Part shown: positions 10,276-20,717 of the stretch, piece after piece
Numbering within the stretch: position 1 is the first letter of the stretch
Layout: the number at the start of each line of letters is the position of its first letter
From: Prorocentrum cordatum
Lineage: Eukaryota > Sar > Dinophyceae > Prorocentrales > Prorocentraceae
Direction: 5' to 3'
Assembly: GCA_963575745.1 (NCBI GenBank)
Contig: CAUYUJ010017832.1
Location: forward strand, 32,501-96,500
DNA: 64,000 nt
Made by a program: the position numbers and the translations under genes
The notes under the pieces: model-generated
What the model was told of the DNA's origin: nothing
The model's database searches: none
Seen by the model: only the letters and a program-made list of their open reading frames with translations

Positions 10276-10890
10276 AGTTCATGGACCCTTGTTAGGGCCT
10301 TGCTGAGCCGTCTTGGGAGCCTCTTGGACCGTTTTTGGGCTACCTTGCGCTGTCTAGGGCGTTCTTGGGGGCCTGTTTGGCAGTCTTGGGGCGATCTTGG
10401 GAGTCTGTTCGGCTTTCTGGGAGCGCCGAAAGCCCGAGAAGGCGAGAACACTAACATCCTTGAAAAACCTTGGGGAAATCAATGATTCTATAGGCTTACG
10501 CCACATCCGCCGACCCCTCATCTTGGCGGTCTTGCCGGCTCGCTTGAATCGGGCTGGGGAGTCGTGTAGGGGTCCATAATGGCCTCTCTTGGGGCCATGT
10601 GGAATCCGCTTGGGGTCATCTCGAGGCCCTGGGGGGCCCATCGGAAAAGAAAGGACGCTAATGCAATATTGGCATCTTTCTGGAGGTGCCCAAAGGGTGG
10701 AAGCGTTGGAGTGGGGCCCGTATATTTCTTGCTGGGTTTGACTTCTTTGGTGAGGCGGGGTTGTTTTTTGGGGCATCCCTGAGCCCGCACGGGGGACCTC
10801 GGGGCTGTGGAGGGGACGAGTCTCACACGCTTGGGAACCGAGAAGGCGTTCGCGGTTTGTTTCGCATTGCTAGGTCCAGGCACGTTACGA
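10276..10890 (+). repeat. CTTGGGG 11-mer array, block 2
   Basis: Units like CTTGGGAGCCT and CTTGGGGCGAT recur from 10300 to 10640, followed by less regular sequence (CCCAAAGGGTGG, CTCACACGCTTGGG). The word GAAATCAATGATTC at 10468 matches the module marker seen at 4524 and 5114. Confidence 0.6.
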
Positions 10891-10902
10891 GCCCGAGGCC
10901 AT

Positions 10903-10925
10903 CGCCACCATCATCATCATTACCG

Positions 10926-10986
<61 letters not shown>

Positions 10987-11090
10987 TATCATCATTATCA
11001 TCACTACCATCATCATCATGCTAAGCATCATCATCATCGGTATCATCCTCGTCATAATCATTGTCGTCGTTGTCGCCATCACTGTCTCAA
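10903..11090 (+). repeat. (CAT)n triplet array
   Basis: CATCATCAT runs from 10911 to about 11040 and degrades into CATCGGTATCATCCTCGTCATAATC by 11080. Confidence 0.9.
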
Positions 11091-11157
11091 GGGATTCTAT
11101 GTTGTACCTGACTGCGGGCCTCCGCGGTGGCATGTACGTGCCACCATGGCAGCGCCA

Positions 11158-11700
11158 TGGTGGCATGTACTGCGCGAAGTGCAGCGGTATCAAAGCCAAG
11201 CAGAACTCGCGGAAAGACAGCGCGACGTGGAACCAGAGCGTCGGAACAGTGCGATGTACGAACGGTAAGTGACTGTCGCTACATGACGAAAAGGCGGATA
11301 TGTCGGAAGCTCAGAAGAAGCACAATGCTGCGGGGGAAAGGCCCTGTCGGAAATGCGCGGAAGAGGTGCGACGGGGGAATGCGGAGGCAGCGAATCGCAA
11401 GCGGAAAGCCGAGGCAGACGCGAAGCCACTGACGTGTGCGGCGTGCGGAGAAGCGTTCTCGGACACGGAACATTTGAAGCGTAAGCAAGTGGAAGATCAT
11501 CGAGCGGCGAAAGGAGCGAAAGTGGTGTGCGGAGGCTGCAAGAACCTCGGGTTCACAGCCCGCAGTTGCCAGGCGTATCAGTGCGGCGGCGCGTGCAAGA
11601 GAAGACTACCGAAGTCGGCGTTATCCGGGGGCCCCTCCAACGTCGCACGCGATGCAAAAAAAAGGCACCCTGATATGCAAGACCTGCAAATGATGCCCAA
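11158..11700 (+). pseudogene. Broken Stc1-like cysteine-pair zinc-finger gene
   Basis: The frame from about 11158 reads YCAKCSG, then WNQSVGTVRC, and meets an in-frame TGA at 11270-11272. The same frame resumes at ATG 11300 and gives CRKC, TCAACGEAF, DHRAAKGAKVVCGGCK, QCGGAC and LPKSAL. The final cysteine pair lies one frame away: after an 8-A homopolymer near 11655, the shifted frame reads LICKTCK and a TGA stop. The alternating CxxC pairs with intervening Phe/Leu motifs match the Stc1-like domain proteins abundant in dinoflagellates, probably zinc-binding with unknown partners. The nonsense codon plus a homopolymer frameshift indicate a pseudogene, or a gene with one assembly error and a misjudged start. 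A GTAAGT at 11265 does not give a frame-keeping intron with the next AG. Confidence 0.6.
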
Positions 11701-11704
11701 TCGG

Positions 11705-12050
11705 GGGCGCGCGTGCGGGGGAGGACAGGGGGGGAGGGGGAGAGAGGGATGGGGGGTGAGGCGGAGGGTGGGGGGGGAAGAATCGGGGAGGAAGAGGATG
11801 AGGCAGGGGAGGAAGAGGAGGAGTGGGCGAGGAGGAGGTGGAAGAGGAGGAGGAGAGGAGGGGGAGGACGGGGACACAGAGACGAAACTCTGGGAGATGT
11901 GCTATGGGTTAGAGGCTTTTTGTATGTGTATAGGGATCTCGCGGCACGCTTCTCGGGGACCTCTGGAAAGCAGTTCTGAACCCACCTGGCGGCCGAGGTG
12001 GAGGAGGAGGAGGAGGAGGAGGAGGAGGAGGAGGAAAAGGAGGAATGGGA
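11705..12050 (+). repeat. Purine-rich tracts (GGGGGAGG, GGA)n
   Basis: Two blocks, 11705-11875 and 11996-12047, are nearly all G and A. They are separated by a short sequence containing ACACAGAGACGAAACTCTGG; a related ACACAGAACCAAGGCTCTGG follows the second block, so purine tract plus flank was duplicated. Confidence 0.8.
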
Positions 12051-12084
12051 CACAGAACCAAGGCTCTGGGTTATGGATTTTGGG

Positions 12085-13425
12085 TCAGAGGCGTCTTGCA
12101 TCAGCTTGGGACCAATTTGGAGGCAGGTTTTGCCGTCTTGGGGTCGTCTTAGGCCGAATTGGGAGGCGTCCACGGCCGTGTTCGGATTCTCTGGGGCCGT
12201 CTTGAGGCCCTCTTGGGGCGTTGTGGGGCGATCTTGGAGGCTCTTGGGGCTACGCGAGCCGACGGAAGCCGGGAAAAGGCAACAAGTGCAAACATGTTCA
12301 ACAACGCAATGGAAATGTAATGATATGCGTAATGTGCGCCTCTTTCAGATGTCTTGGGGGTCTTCTTGGAGACTTCGTGGGCGATAGTGAAAGCCTTGTA
12401 GGCCATCTTGACGCCATTTTGGGCCGTCTTCGAACTGTTTTGGGCCGTCTTGGAGCCATCTTGGGCCGTTTTGGAGCCATCATGGGCCGTTTTGGAGCAA
12501 TTTTGGCCTCGAGAACGCGAATCATTGCGTGCGCAAACGCAACCCCGCCACCGTGCCTGGGTTGTTGATGTGAGACTTGTGCGGTGATCGTTGGGATCTC
12601 TTGGGGGGCTTCTCGCGGGACTCTTGGAGGCAGTTTCGAAGCCTCTTGGGGGCCGTTGTGAGGCCGTTTTGGAGCCTCTTGGGGGCCTCTTGGGGCCTCT
12701 TGTGGGCGTCTTGGGGGCCTCTTGGGGCCTCTTGGGGCCTTCTGGGGCCGTCTTTGGGCGGAAGGCTCGGATTGTCGGTTCGGGTTCCCCCTCTTGGGCA
12801 CCTCTTGGGGCCGTCTTGGGGCCCTCTTGGGCTGTCTTGGGGGCCTCTTGGGCCGTCTTGGCGCCTTCTTGGGCCGACTTGGGCGCCTCTTGGGGGCCTC
12901 TCGGGGCGGTCTTGGGGTGGTGTGGGACCGTCGTCAACGCCGTGAAGGCCGACAAATAGTATATGATCAAAATGTACGTTTTCCAATGGGAATTTGACGA
13001 TTTTCGGCGCTTCGGCCCTTTTGAGGACTGCTCTTGGAGGCCTCTTGGGCCGTCTTGGAGGCCTCTAGGCTCGTCTTGGGGGCATCTTGGGCGTCTGGGA
13101 GTGCTCGTTTGGCGGCTCGGAGCCCTCGTGAGCCGTCTTGGAGGCGTTTTGGGGCCTTCTTGGCCCGTCTTGATCCCCTTTTGGGCCCAAAAGAGCCCCG
13201 TGACGCGCTCGTACTGGGCCCGGGGGGGGGGGTCAAATCTCCGGTTTGGGGTCCCAGGGGGGGGGTTAGGGGGGGGGATTTATCTCACACGCCTAGAGAC
13301 CCACAAGGGGTCGGCGGATTTGGGCGTCTTAGGGCCCTCGTGGGGGGGGCCTCTTGGAGCGCTCTTAGGGCCTCTTGGGGGCTTCTTGGGCGTCTGACTC
13401 GGAGCCATCTTGGACCGTCTTGGCA
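12085..13425 (+). repeat. CTTGGGGGCCT 11-mer array, block 3
   Basis: About 1.3 kb of 11-12 bp units around TCTTGGGGCCG, densest at 12415-12500, 12600-12930 and 13030-13190. A unique-looking window (12240-12340) and a homopolymer-G stretch (13200-13290) interrupt it. TTTTGGAGCCATC and TCTTGGGGCCGTC are the commonest forms. Confidence 0.8.
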
Positions 13426-13562
13426 ATGCAGTGCAAAGCAATACAAAACAAAGGACTGCAACGCAAAACAAAGCAACGTAAAGCAATGCAAAGCGATTCA
13501 ATGCGATGCAATCGAAAATATAGCAATGTGCGAAGCAATACAAAGCAATGCAAAGCAATGCA
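13425..13562 (+). repeat. GCAAT/GCAAA pentamer array, forward copy
   Basis: A degenerate 5-10 bp periodicity, for example AAAGCAATGCAAAGC, covers about 137 bp. It is mirrored in inverse orientation at 13840-13970. Confidence 0.75.
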
Positions 13563-13838
13563 GATTGCGAGCCTCGCACAATCAAAGGCGTGACCACGGA
13601 CGGGCGGCGACGGACGGCCACAAGCTGGCCCGACCGACAACCGGGCCTAGCGCCCGGCTTGTTTGAAGCGAAACAAGAGCCCCCAAGTGCAAACACTGTT
13701 TGGGGAACAGACATGTGCCCCAAGCAGTGCTTGCACTCGGGGATTCTGAGTTGTGAAATAAGAAGCCGGGCCTGCGGGTCAGTCTGGCGGCTCCGTGTCG
13801 CCGTCGCCGCCTCGTCGGCGCCTAGCTTCTGGGCCTGC
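13563..13838. other. Unique island between mirrored GCAAT arrays
   Basis: The island is non-repetitive. One plus-strand frame contains KCKHCLGNRH, a CX2C-X4-H pattern reminiscent of a zinc knuckle, but the frame is short and ends soon after. No gene is assigned. Confidence 0.35.
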
Positions 13839-13839
13839 A

Positions 13840-13972
13840 TTATTCTATATTGTTGTGCATTGTCTTGCATCGCTTTGCATCGATTGTCATGGTTTTGCAT
13901 TGCTTGCGTTGCATTGCAATCCCACTGCTTTTCAATCGCATTGCTTGTCATTGCTTTGCACCGCGTACGTTA
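13840..13972 (-). repeat. GCAAT/GCAAA pentamer array, inverse copy
   Basis: The + strand reads TTTGCATTGCTTGCGTTGCA and similar, the reverse complement of the array at 13425-13562. The pair forms a loose inverted repeat around about 275 bp of unique sequence and could extrude a long imperfect hairpin. Confidence 0.75.
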
Positions 13973-14059
13973 GACAGCAACGTTATATATGTTTGTCTGT
14001 GACATGTGTTTTCCAAGAGAGGCGTGAAGCGTCCCGTATGCTTGCATCCGCATCTATCT

Positions 14060-17000
14060 GCTCAAGCGCGCATGGACCTGCTTCAGCTCGGGGGTATTCT
14101 GCCAGAGCTCTCCCACCTCATCTTACACTTCAGCTCCGCCCTGCAGTCCTGTCTTCCGTGCCCGTCGCTGGTGTGCCGCTCATGGACCTGCGGGTCGCCA
14201 GGCCAGGCGCCGGTGCCTTGCGAGGCAAGATCGCCCGAGCTGCGGGAGGCCTACTCCTCCTGGCTGCTGCTGGCGGTCCTCCTGGTCGGGTTCGCGGCCG
14301 GGGTCACGGTGACCGCGCGCCTGTGCCGGGCTGCGGGGGGCACGGCTGCCTCTGCGGGTCCGGGGCCGCTGCCGGTGGCCGCCGAGTCGACGCCATCCCG
14401 CTCCTCGCCGACCCCGCTGGCTCTGACGGCCAGCTCGACGGGCCTTGTGACGCCATCGACACGGAATGGCAGCGCTGCTCAGATGCCCGGACATCTCGGC
14501 GTTCCAAGTGGCAGTTCGCTTCAATGTTGATCCCAATTTCTCTTGGCACCATCGTATACTCTTACGCCGTGTGCGAGATGATGTGTGGATCGCGCTCACA
14601 CCAGATTTGGATTTGGAGCGATTCAAACTTGGATGAGCGCCATCATCAGGTGCTGGAGCGAGGGCAGCCATTCCCCCGGCGATCGCGGGGAATCTGTACG
14701 CCTTCGCTCCGATCGGGCGCGAAGCCGTGGGTGGGAACAAGCGCCGAGCCAGGCTGCAGGCGGCCGTGTTTGGCGGAGATGAGGATGAGGCCATGGATGC
14801 AGAGGAGTGGATCTACTCGGACCTGGACGACCCGCTGTTCGGCACGGTCGCGGAGGAGGAGATCATCGACGGCGACGATTTCGTGGAGCTGGGCAGCCGT
14901 CGGTTGGCGAGGCGCGAAGGAATTCCTCGTGGAGTCGAGAAGGTTGCCTGAGCTCGCCTGGCAGAGTGAAGTGGATAGCGTCGTGCAGGCGCTCAAGACA
15001 TCAGGAGCCTTGGAGTCCACACAGCGGCGGACGGCACCCGGCACCTTTGTTGGACCGATGCCGTTGGCACGCTGCGAGAGAGTCCAACGCCAGAGTGGAC
15101 TTTCGAGGGACCGCGGGTGTGCAAGGACCTCGCTGCCTCGATCAGCGAAGGTACTGGGAACCCGACGTCCTACCCTGCAGAGTGGATCAGGTTGTCTGAT
15201 GTCAATCAGAACAGTGCTATTGGGTACGAGCACAAGAATGCGATGGAGATGCTGCGCATGGCGACCATCGTCGAGCAAGTCGACATCAGCAACTTCGCCT
15301 CGTTCGAGCTGCTCGCAAATAGGGTCGTCATGCTGGAGATGGCGGTGTCTCGTGATCCTCGTGACCCTGATTTCAGCGGGCTCGGGGTCATCGCGGACGG
15401 TGCTGCGGGGGCGGACGGAGCCGCCAGGGCGCCCAAGTCCAGAACTTGGGTGTCAGAGAGGCAGACGGAGCGGGCCAACATCCTCAAGCAGTGGAGATAG
15501 TACAAGGGGGAGGCCAAGAACGAGCGCGACAAGCGGCGCGGGCCCAAAAAGGGCGACACGAAGGGCAAAGGCAGAGGGGCTGGCCAAGGAGCCGAGGCCC
15601 CTCTGCCAGGATGGAAGGGCCCCTTCGGCGCCGCGGGTCACCAAGGCCGACTGGTGGCCCAGCGGCGAGTGGAGGCACGGAGGTTTTTTTCTTCTTCCTG
15701 TGCCTGGTGTTCGGCAGTTTCCTCGCGGGGCCCCGCGCTACGTGCGGCAGCGGTGGTGGCGCTCCACGGCGCGGCAAAGGCTTGTTCGAGATGCAGCATT
15801 GGGTGTCAACCAACTGGCGGCCCCTCAAGCTAATAATTCGCAGGTTAGAAGATCTCCGCTGGCGAGCTCACTTCCTACAGCGGTCCAGCGGGAGATGCCG
15901 GCAAACCTCGAGGGCCAGGCGAGGCGCGCAGGCTCGGCCCCCGATGAACTCACCCCGAGCAGAGCTTCCGAGGAGCTCTTCAAGACGAAGGACCTGCACG
16001 GTCAAGAGCCGCGTCACCTTGCCAGTTATGGCCCAGCCAAGCTGCGAGTGGCAAAGGGAGTGGTGATTGCCAAAGACGCGAAAGTTCTGCTGCCGCCGCA
16101 GGCGGCGCAGAGGCCCCGACGATACCAGACGTGCATCGAGCTGTCCTCGGAGGAGATCGCGGCGAAATTCGCCCGAGAGCCCGCGCCGAAGCCGCACTGG
16201 GGCCCAGCCCTGCGGCGGGATCGGGTCGCCCGGCAGGAGCTGTTCAGGCGCTCGGTGTCCTCTGGGACCCTCGTGCCTTGTCGACGGATCAAGGGCCGCA
16301 TTGGGTTGTTCTTCGCCAAGGAGAAGGAGAACGCGATCCGTCTCATCGCGGACGCCCGCTACCACAGCGCCTGCCATGGGCCGCCGCCCACCGCGCAGCT
16401 CGAAATGGCACAGTCGCTCGCCGAGTTCAACCTGGCGGAGTTCGCGGATGCGGCGGCGGACATGGCCTCTCAATGCGCACTTCCCGGCGCCGGTGGCGCC
16501 CCAGCCTTGGACTTTCATCAAAGCGGCGCTGACGCGCGAGACGGCTTCTACCAGTTCCGCATCATCGAGGTGGCCGACTGGTTCGGAACCGACGAGTCGT
16601 TCGGCAAGGGGAGTTTTGGCATCGCCAAGGTGTTCGACCCCGAGCTGGGCGCGGGCGCTTTGCTGGGCAAGCACGAGTGCTTTCTGCTTCTGCACGGGCG
16701 CGATGCCCATAGGCTGGTCCTGGGCGCTCTACTTCTGCAACGAGGCGGCGGCCTCTCAGGCCGCGGCGGCGGCGGCCGACGGCCAGGGCAGTCTGCTTCG
16801 AGAACGGGCCCCCGCCCCCCGGCTGGCTCTGGGACGGCCCGCCCGCGCTGTCTACGTGGACGACCGCGTGGGTCTCGGCCGCATCGCTGCGGACGCGGAG
16901 CTGGCGCACCGCGACTTTAGAGCGCAGCGCGCCGCCTTCGGCCTCGACCTCCACGACGGGGCCCCGCGCAGCCCGCGCCTCGAGGCGCACGGGCTGCAGT

Positions 17001-17948
17001 TCGACGGGCCTGCGACGTCGGGCTGCCGGGCTGCGGCGGTTAAAGCTGGCGACGGCGGCCCTCCTGCGGCGGCGCGCGGTCGCGGGCTGGCAGCTCGAGA
17101 TCTGGCTTGGCCACGCGGTGCACGTGCGCGGGCTCTGCCGGCCGCTCCTGTCGGTCCCGTCGCAGCGCTGCGCCTGCGTCGCAGCCCGCAGGGAGAGGTC
17201 GGGACGCCTCTGGCGAGGCGTGCGGCGAGAGCTCTGGCTCATGTTCGAGCTACGGGCGCGCGCTCGTGGAGACCAAGGGCACGGGCGACGAGCTGCTGGG
17301 TGACATCAAGTGGCAGGAGCGCCGGAGGTTCAAGGCTGCACCTCCGCCCCCGCCAGCGCCGCGCCCCGCCGCGCAGGCACTGGGGGCGGCATGCGGGGTC
17401 CACTTCGACGGAGACGACCCCGAGCAGGAGGGGGTGTTCGGCGACCCGCGAGCGATTGGGAAGGCCGCTTGGGAACCGCTGGGGGCTCGCACCCGCCTGG
17501 CCCGCTGGGCCGCTGGGGCTGTCGAGGACGCCAAGAGCCTGGCGGGCCGAGAGGGTCGGCAGCCCAGGAGTCGGCGCAGTGCTCGCGGAGCTGGGCCGCG
17601 CGAGGAGGTGGAAGGTTTTGAGGCTATCCCCGTGGTCAGCGCCTGCTGGGACGATACTCGGCGCTGGCAGACGCTGGTGGAGGGCTTCTGGCGTTGGAAG
17701 CAGGAACACATCAACGTCAAGGAGGCCAGGGTGTGCCTCGTGGGTCTCCGTCGTTGGCACATCTGCACGGACCGCAACCGCGCGGACGAGGGGTCCTGGA
17801 GGCCCCGGGTCCCGCGAGCGCTGGTGCCCAGGAGGCTGGAGGGCGGAGGTCCCGTGGCTGGACGTCGAGGCGGCGGCCGCCGTCTGGGAGAGCCCCGACA
17901 TCACGGCGCGCCCCGGCTGGCCCAGGCCATGCTCGAGCTCTTCGCCGT
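14060..17948 (+). pseudogene. Decayed dinoflagellate-type RT/RNase H retroelement polyprotein
   Basis: Four regions are seen in order but in different frames. (1) From 14069: a short N-terminal part with a hydrophobic segment, SWLLLAVLLVGFAAGV. (2) 14530-15500: a conserved gag-side region (SWHHRILLRRV, then EWIYSDLDDPLFGT, then EWIRLSDVNQNSAIGYEHKN) and a basic linker. (3) 16140-17040: reverse transcriptase with GLFFAKEKENAIRLIADAR, motif A DARDGFYQF (16531), motif B PIGWSWALYFCNE (16706) and catalytic box YVDD (16853-16864). (4) 17100-17940: a thumb/RNase H-like part, LGHAVHVRGLCRPLLSV then WRWKQEHINVKEAR. Breaks: TGA at 14634, stop at 14949, TAG at 15498, and frame changes near 14950, 15080, 16690, 17100 and 17300. 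It is cut at 17950 by a GGA array, so any integrase or recombinase is missing. RT followed by RNase H without a visible protease resembles DIRS-like elements; that class assignment is inference. Confidence 0.75.
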
Positions 17949-17949
17949 C

Positions 17950-18092
17950 GGAACGAGGAGGAGGAGGAGGAGGAGGACGAGAGCGAGGAGGAGGAGGAGG
18001 AGGAGGAGGAGGAGGAGGAGGAGGAGGAGGAGGGGAGGAGGAGGAGGAGGAGGAGGAGGAGGAAGAGGAGGAGGAGGAGGAAGAGGCGTTGT
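17950..18092 (+). repeat. (GGA)n array truncating the retroelement
   Basis: GAGGAGGAG runs about 140 bp and begins within the polyprotein's 3' region. Non-homologous sequence follows it. Confidence 0.9.
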
Positions 18093-18375
18093 GGCATTCT
18101 GGGGCCTTTCGAAAACAGTTTTTCGTGGATTCGGGGGCGCTCGAGGGGGAAATGTATCTGGGCGGCGTCCTTTGGCCGTCTGGGAGCCCCCTTCGGCCGT
18201 CCTTAGGCGCGTTTTTTTTTCTCTTGCCAATTTCAATGTACATCCGAGTCTGCCACATCACCCATCATAATTTTGAGTTATTTACCATCCCAGGCAGCCC
18301 CGCATTCCCCCCTTATTCATCCTCAGCCAGGAATGTTATATGCGCGTACTCGCTTATCAAGAATCAGGTGTTTCC
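18093..18375. other. Unassigned sequence
   Basis: Contains one or two degenerate 11-mer units (TTGGCCGTCTGGGAGCCCC) and otherwise unique, AT-richer sequence. No gene is seen. Confidence 0.4.
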
Positions 18376-19540
18376 AAAAATCCCTTGCAACAAATGGGGC
18401 GGAGTGCGCGCGCGCGTCGTCGCGCGCGCATGCCGACATCCATCCAAGACCTTCGGTTGCGCACGGATTTCGAAATTGAGTGTGTAAATAAAAACAACTG
18501 CTTCGCAACAGGAATGCTCAAGAAAGTCCTCGCGCGCGCTCTTGCGAATTCTCGAGAAAACCATGTTGATCCACTGCTGCCAAACGTGCCTTTCGCGCGC
18601 GCATGTCGATTGCATCCGACCGTCCTCGCGTGCGTGCTCCAGCGAGAATCCCTTGCAACAGAGAAAAGGACGAAGTGCGCGCGCGCATCGTCGCGCGCGA
18701 ATGCCAGAATCCTTCAGAACAAATTCGAGCGAGCCGAAAAAACATGTAAAAACCATGGTTTTGCAACATGGGTTCACCAAAAGGTCTGCGCGCGCGATCT
18801 TGCGAATTCTTCAGAAAAGCATAAGTCGCTCAACACGTTCATCAGAGGCGTACAAGTGGGCCTCTAGCGCCGCATGTCGAAGTCACTCGAATGCCCTTGC
18901 GCGCGTGCTGCGGGGGGGGGGCGCACGGTCCTTGTCGCATATTCCATGCGGGCCACTCGCGCGCGTCGGCCGCGCGCGCACGTCGAACTCCTTCGAGAAC
19001 CTTCATCATCGACGCGAGGATACCATCATCATCATCGGCGTGATCAGCATCGGCGCTGTCATTGGCCTTGCCGTCGTCATCGTGATCATCGTCACCGTCA
19101 TCGCTACTATCATCATCGTTTCCACCGTCGTCGACGTCGCCATGATGCCGCGTCCGCACAAATCACCGGCTCGCAGTGAAGTGCCCGCTGGGAGGCACCC
19201 AGCGGTCATCACCACCGCTGCCGCGTCGGTCGCGCCAGGCTAGCTGGCCGCTGTGCGTGCGAGCATGCGCGGGCTAGCGCGGCCGCACAAATACACCAGC
19301 CAACACCAAGCACTCATCGCAATCGCCGCCGCATGGCTTTTGCAATCCAAGTTGCGGGTGGGTGGGCGTGATCGTTGTGCGAGCAGTGGAGTTGGCAACT
19401 CCGACTTTCCCAAAGTACTTGCACCACATCGTTTGCACCACATAGACAACATAACATATATTGCATCACATCTATTGCACAACGTATAGTGCACGACATA
19501 GATCGCATCATATAGATCGCACCGCATTCATTTCACAACG
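18376..19540 (-). repeat. Element E, copy 1 (dispersed repeat, reverse orientation)
   Basis: Relative to the 42-57 kb copies this one is reverse-complemented. From left to right it has subrepeats with CCTTGCAACA, CGCGCGCGTCGTCGCGCGCG and GATTTCGAAATTG (18380-18960), a 200-bp central part with many GAT/GTC triplets (19000-19220), a linker matching the copies at 34.1 and 42.5 kb (CACAAATACACCAGCC, then GTTGCGGGTGGGTGGG), and an AT-rich tail of degenerate TTGCACCACATA repeats (19420-19540). It encodes no recognisable protein beyond the short conserved frame discussed under findings. Confidence 0.7.
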
Positions 19541-19812
19541 TATGCTGGTAGGTTGGGCTCCACTTTTGCTCACACATACAGATTCACATGTCTCGTTGTG
19601 TTGTACCCATACACGTGTGTATATACACACGTAGATAAGCATATTCATATGTGTCCGTGTACATATACATATATGTATCAGTTCAGATATGCCCAACCTG
19701 CGTCGAGGGCGGCATGCGAGAGCGCAAACAAACCTGCAAGGCCGCTGAAATCGGGTTCTGCGTGTGCGAGGTGAGACAGAAGGGAGTTGCTGGACATGTA
19801 TTATCCAAAAGT
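19541..19812. other. Unassigned AT-richer sequence left of the palindrome
   Basis: Includes an AT-rich alternating stretch around 19615-19680 (GTGTATATACACAC, then ATACATATATGTAT). No gene is recognised. Confidence 0.4.
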
Positions 19813-20621
19813 TTGCGCCATTCCGCCGGGCCCCCAGACAAAGTGAGGCCTTCTGGGCGTCGTGAAGCCTCGTCAGAGCTTCCTGGGTTCTTGCTGGCTG
19901 TTTCTTGGACGCCCTCGCACGCATGTGATGCCTTCAAGTGTCTGCGTCGGAGGAGTGTCCGACGCGTAGTCGCTACTCCGCGCATGGGGGCTCACTTATT
20001 CTGCGCGTCTCGTGAGGGAGCAACGACATGTGCTGCCCTTCGCGCATGAAGCGAGATGCTCCCGGCGTGACGTCGCGGATGGTCGATACAACCCTCTCAC
20101 CTTGAGATTCGGTGGAGGAGGGAGAAGGAGAAGAAGGATGACATGGATAACGACGACAGTGAGAGGAAGGAGAAAAGGAGGAGGATATCGAGGACAACGG
20201 GACGGTTTGTAGTGTTGTCCGGGCTCTGTTTGAGGCCCCCCCGTGCAGTGTAGCTGGAGGGTTAATTTGAAGACTATCGGGAGCCTTTGAAGGGGGTCTC
20301 ATGTGAACATTTTTGAATCCTCCTAAAGCTTACTTGGGACATCTTCGGGGCCTGCTGGTGGCCCAAACCACAAGATAGTCTCAAGACGTTTTCGCCAATA
20401 GAAAGCCCCAAGAGGACCCCACCCAGAGGGGCTGAAGAGATGAACGTTTTTGAATGATTTTCGCGTTTTCGGCTCTCCGGCGTCCGCACACGCAAGACGG
20501 CCCAAGAGATCCCCCAGACTGGCCCAAGCCGGCTCAAGAGACCTTCAAAAAGGCGAGAAGAAGCCCAAGGAGGGCCCCGAGACGGCCCAGGAGGCCCAAG
20601 ACAGCAAACAAACTCCTGAAT
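19813..20621 (+). repeat. Left arm of a 1.7 kb palindrome
   Basis: This arm is the reverse complement of 20718-21525 almost base for base. Position n pairs with 41338-n over the outer part and 41339-n close to the centre, because of one single-base length difference. Differences noticed by eye are a T/G near 19926, a C/A near 20066 and the single-base indel near 20608. The inner half consists of 11-mer CTTGGGGGCCT-type repeats. The outer half is non-repetitive and contains a (GGAGAAG)-rich stretch. Confidence 0.93.
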
Positions 20622-20717
20622 GTGGTCCCAAGAGAGGCCCCCAGAAAGCTCCCAAAGGGCCCTGGGAGCCTCGACGAAGCCCCAAGAGGCCGCCACGTGG
20701 GCCACCAGCAGGCCCCC
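20622..20717. other. 96-bp spacer of the palindrome
   Basis: Unpaired centre between the two arms, made of CCCAAGAGGCC-type units in one orientation, so it belongs to the same 11-mer family as the inner arms. Confidence 0.85.

Noticed and set aside
9352-10457. Large open frames (Ser/Leu/Pro on minus, Glu/Arg on plus) in the GGA array
   Set aside because: Explained fully by the purine triplet repeat.
11265-11314. GT-AG intron removing the in-frame TGA of the zinc-finger gene
   Set aside because: GTAAGT to the next AG spans 50 nt, which would throw the following CRKC segment out of frame.
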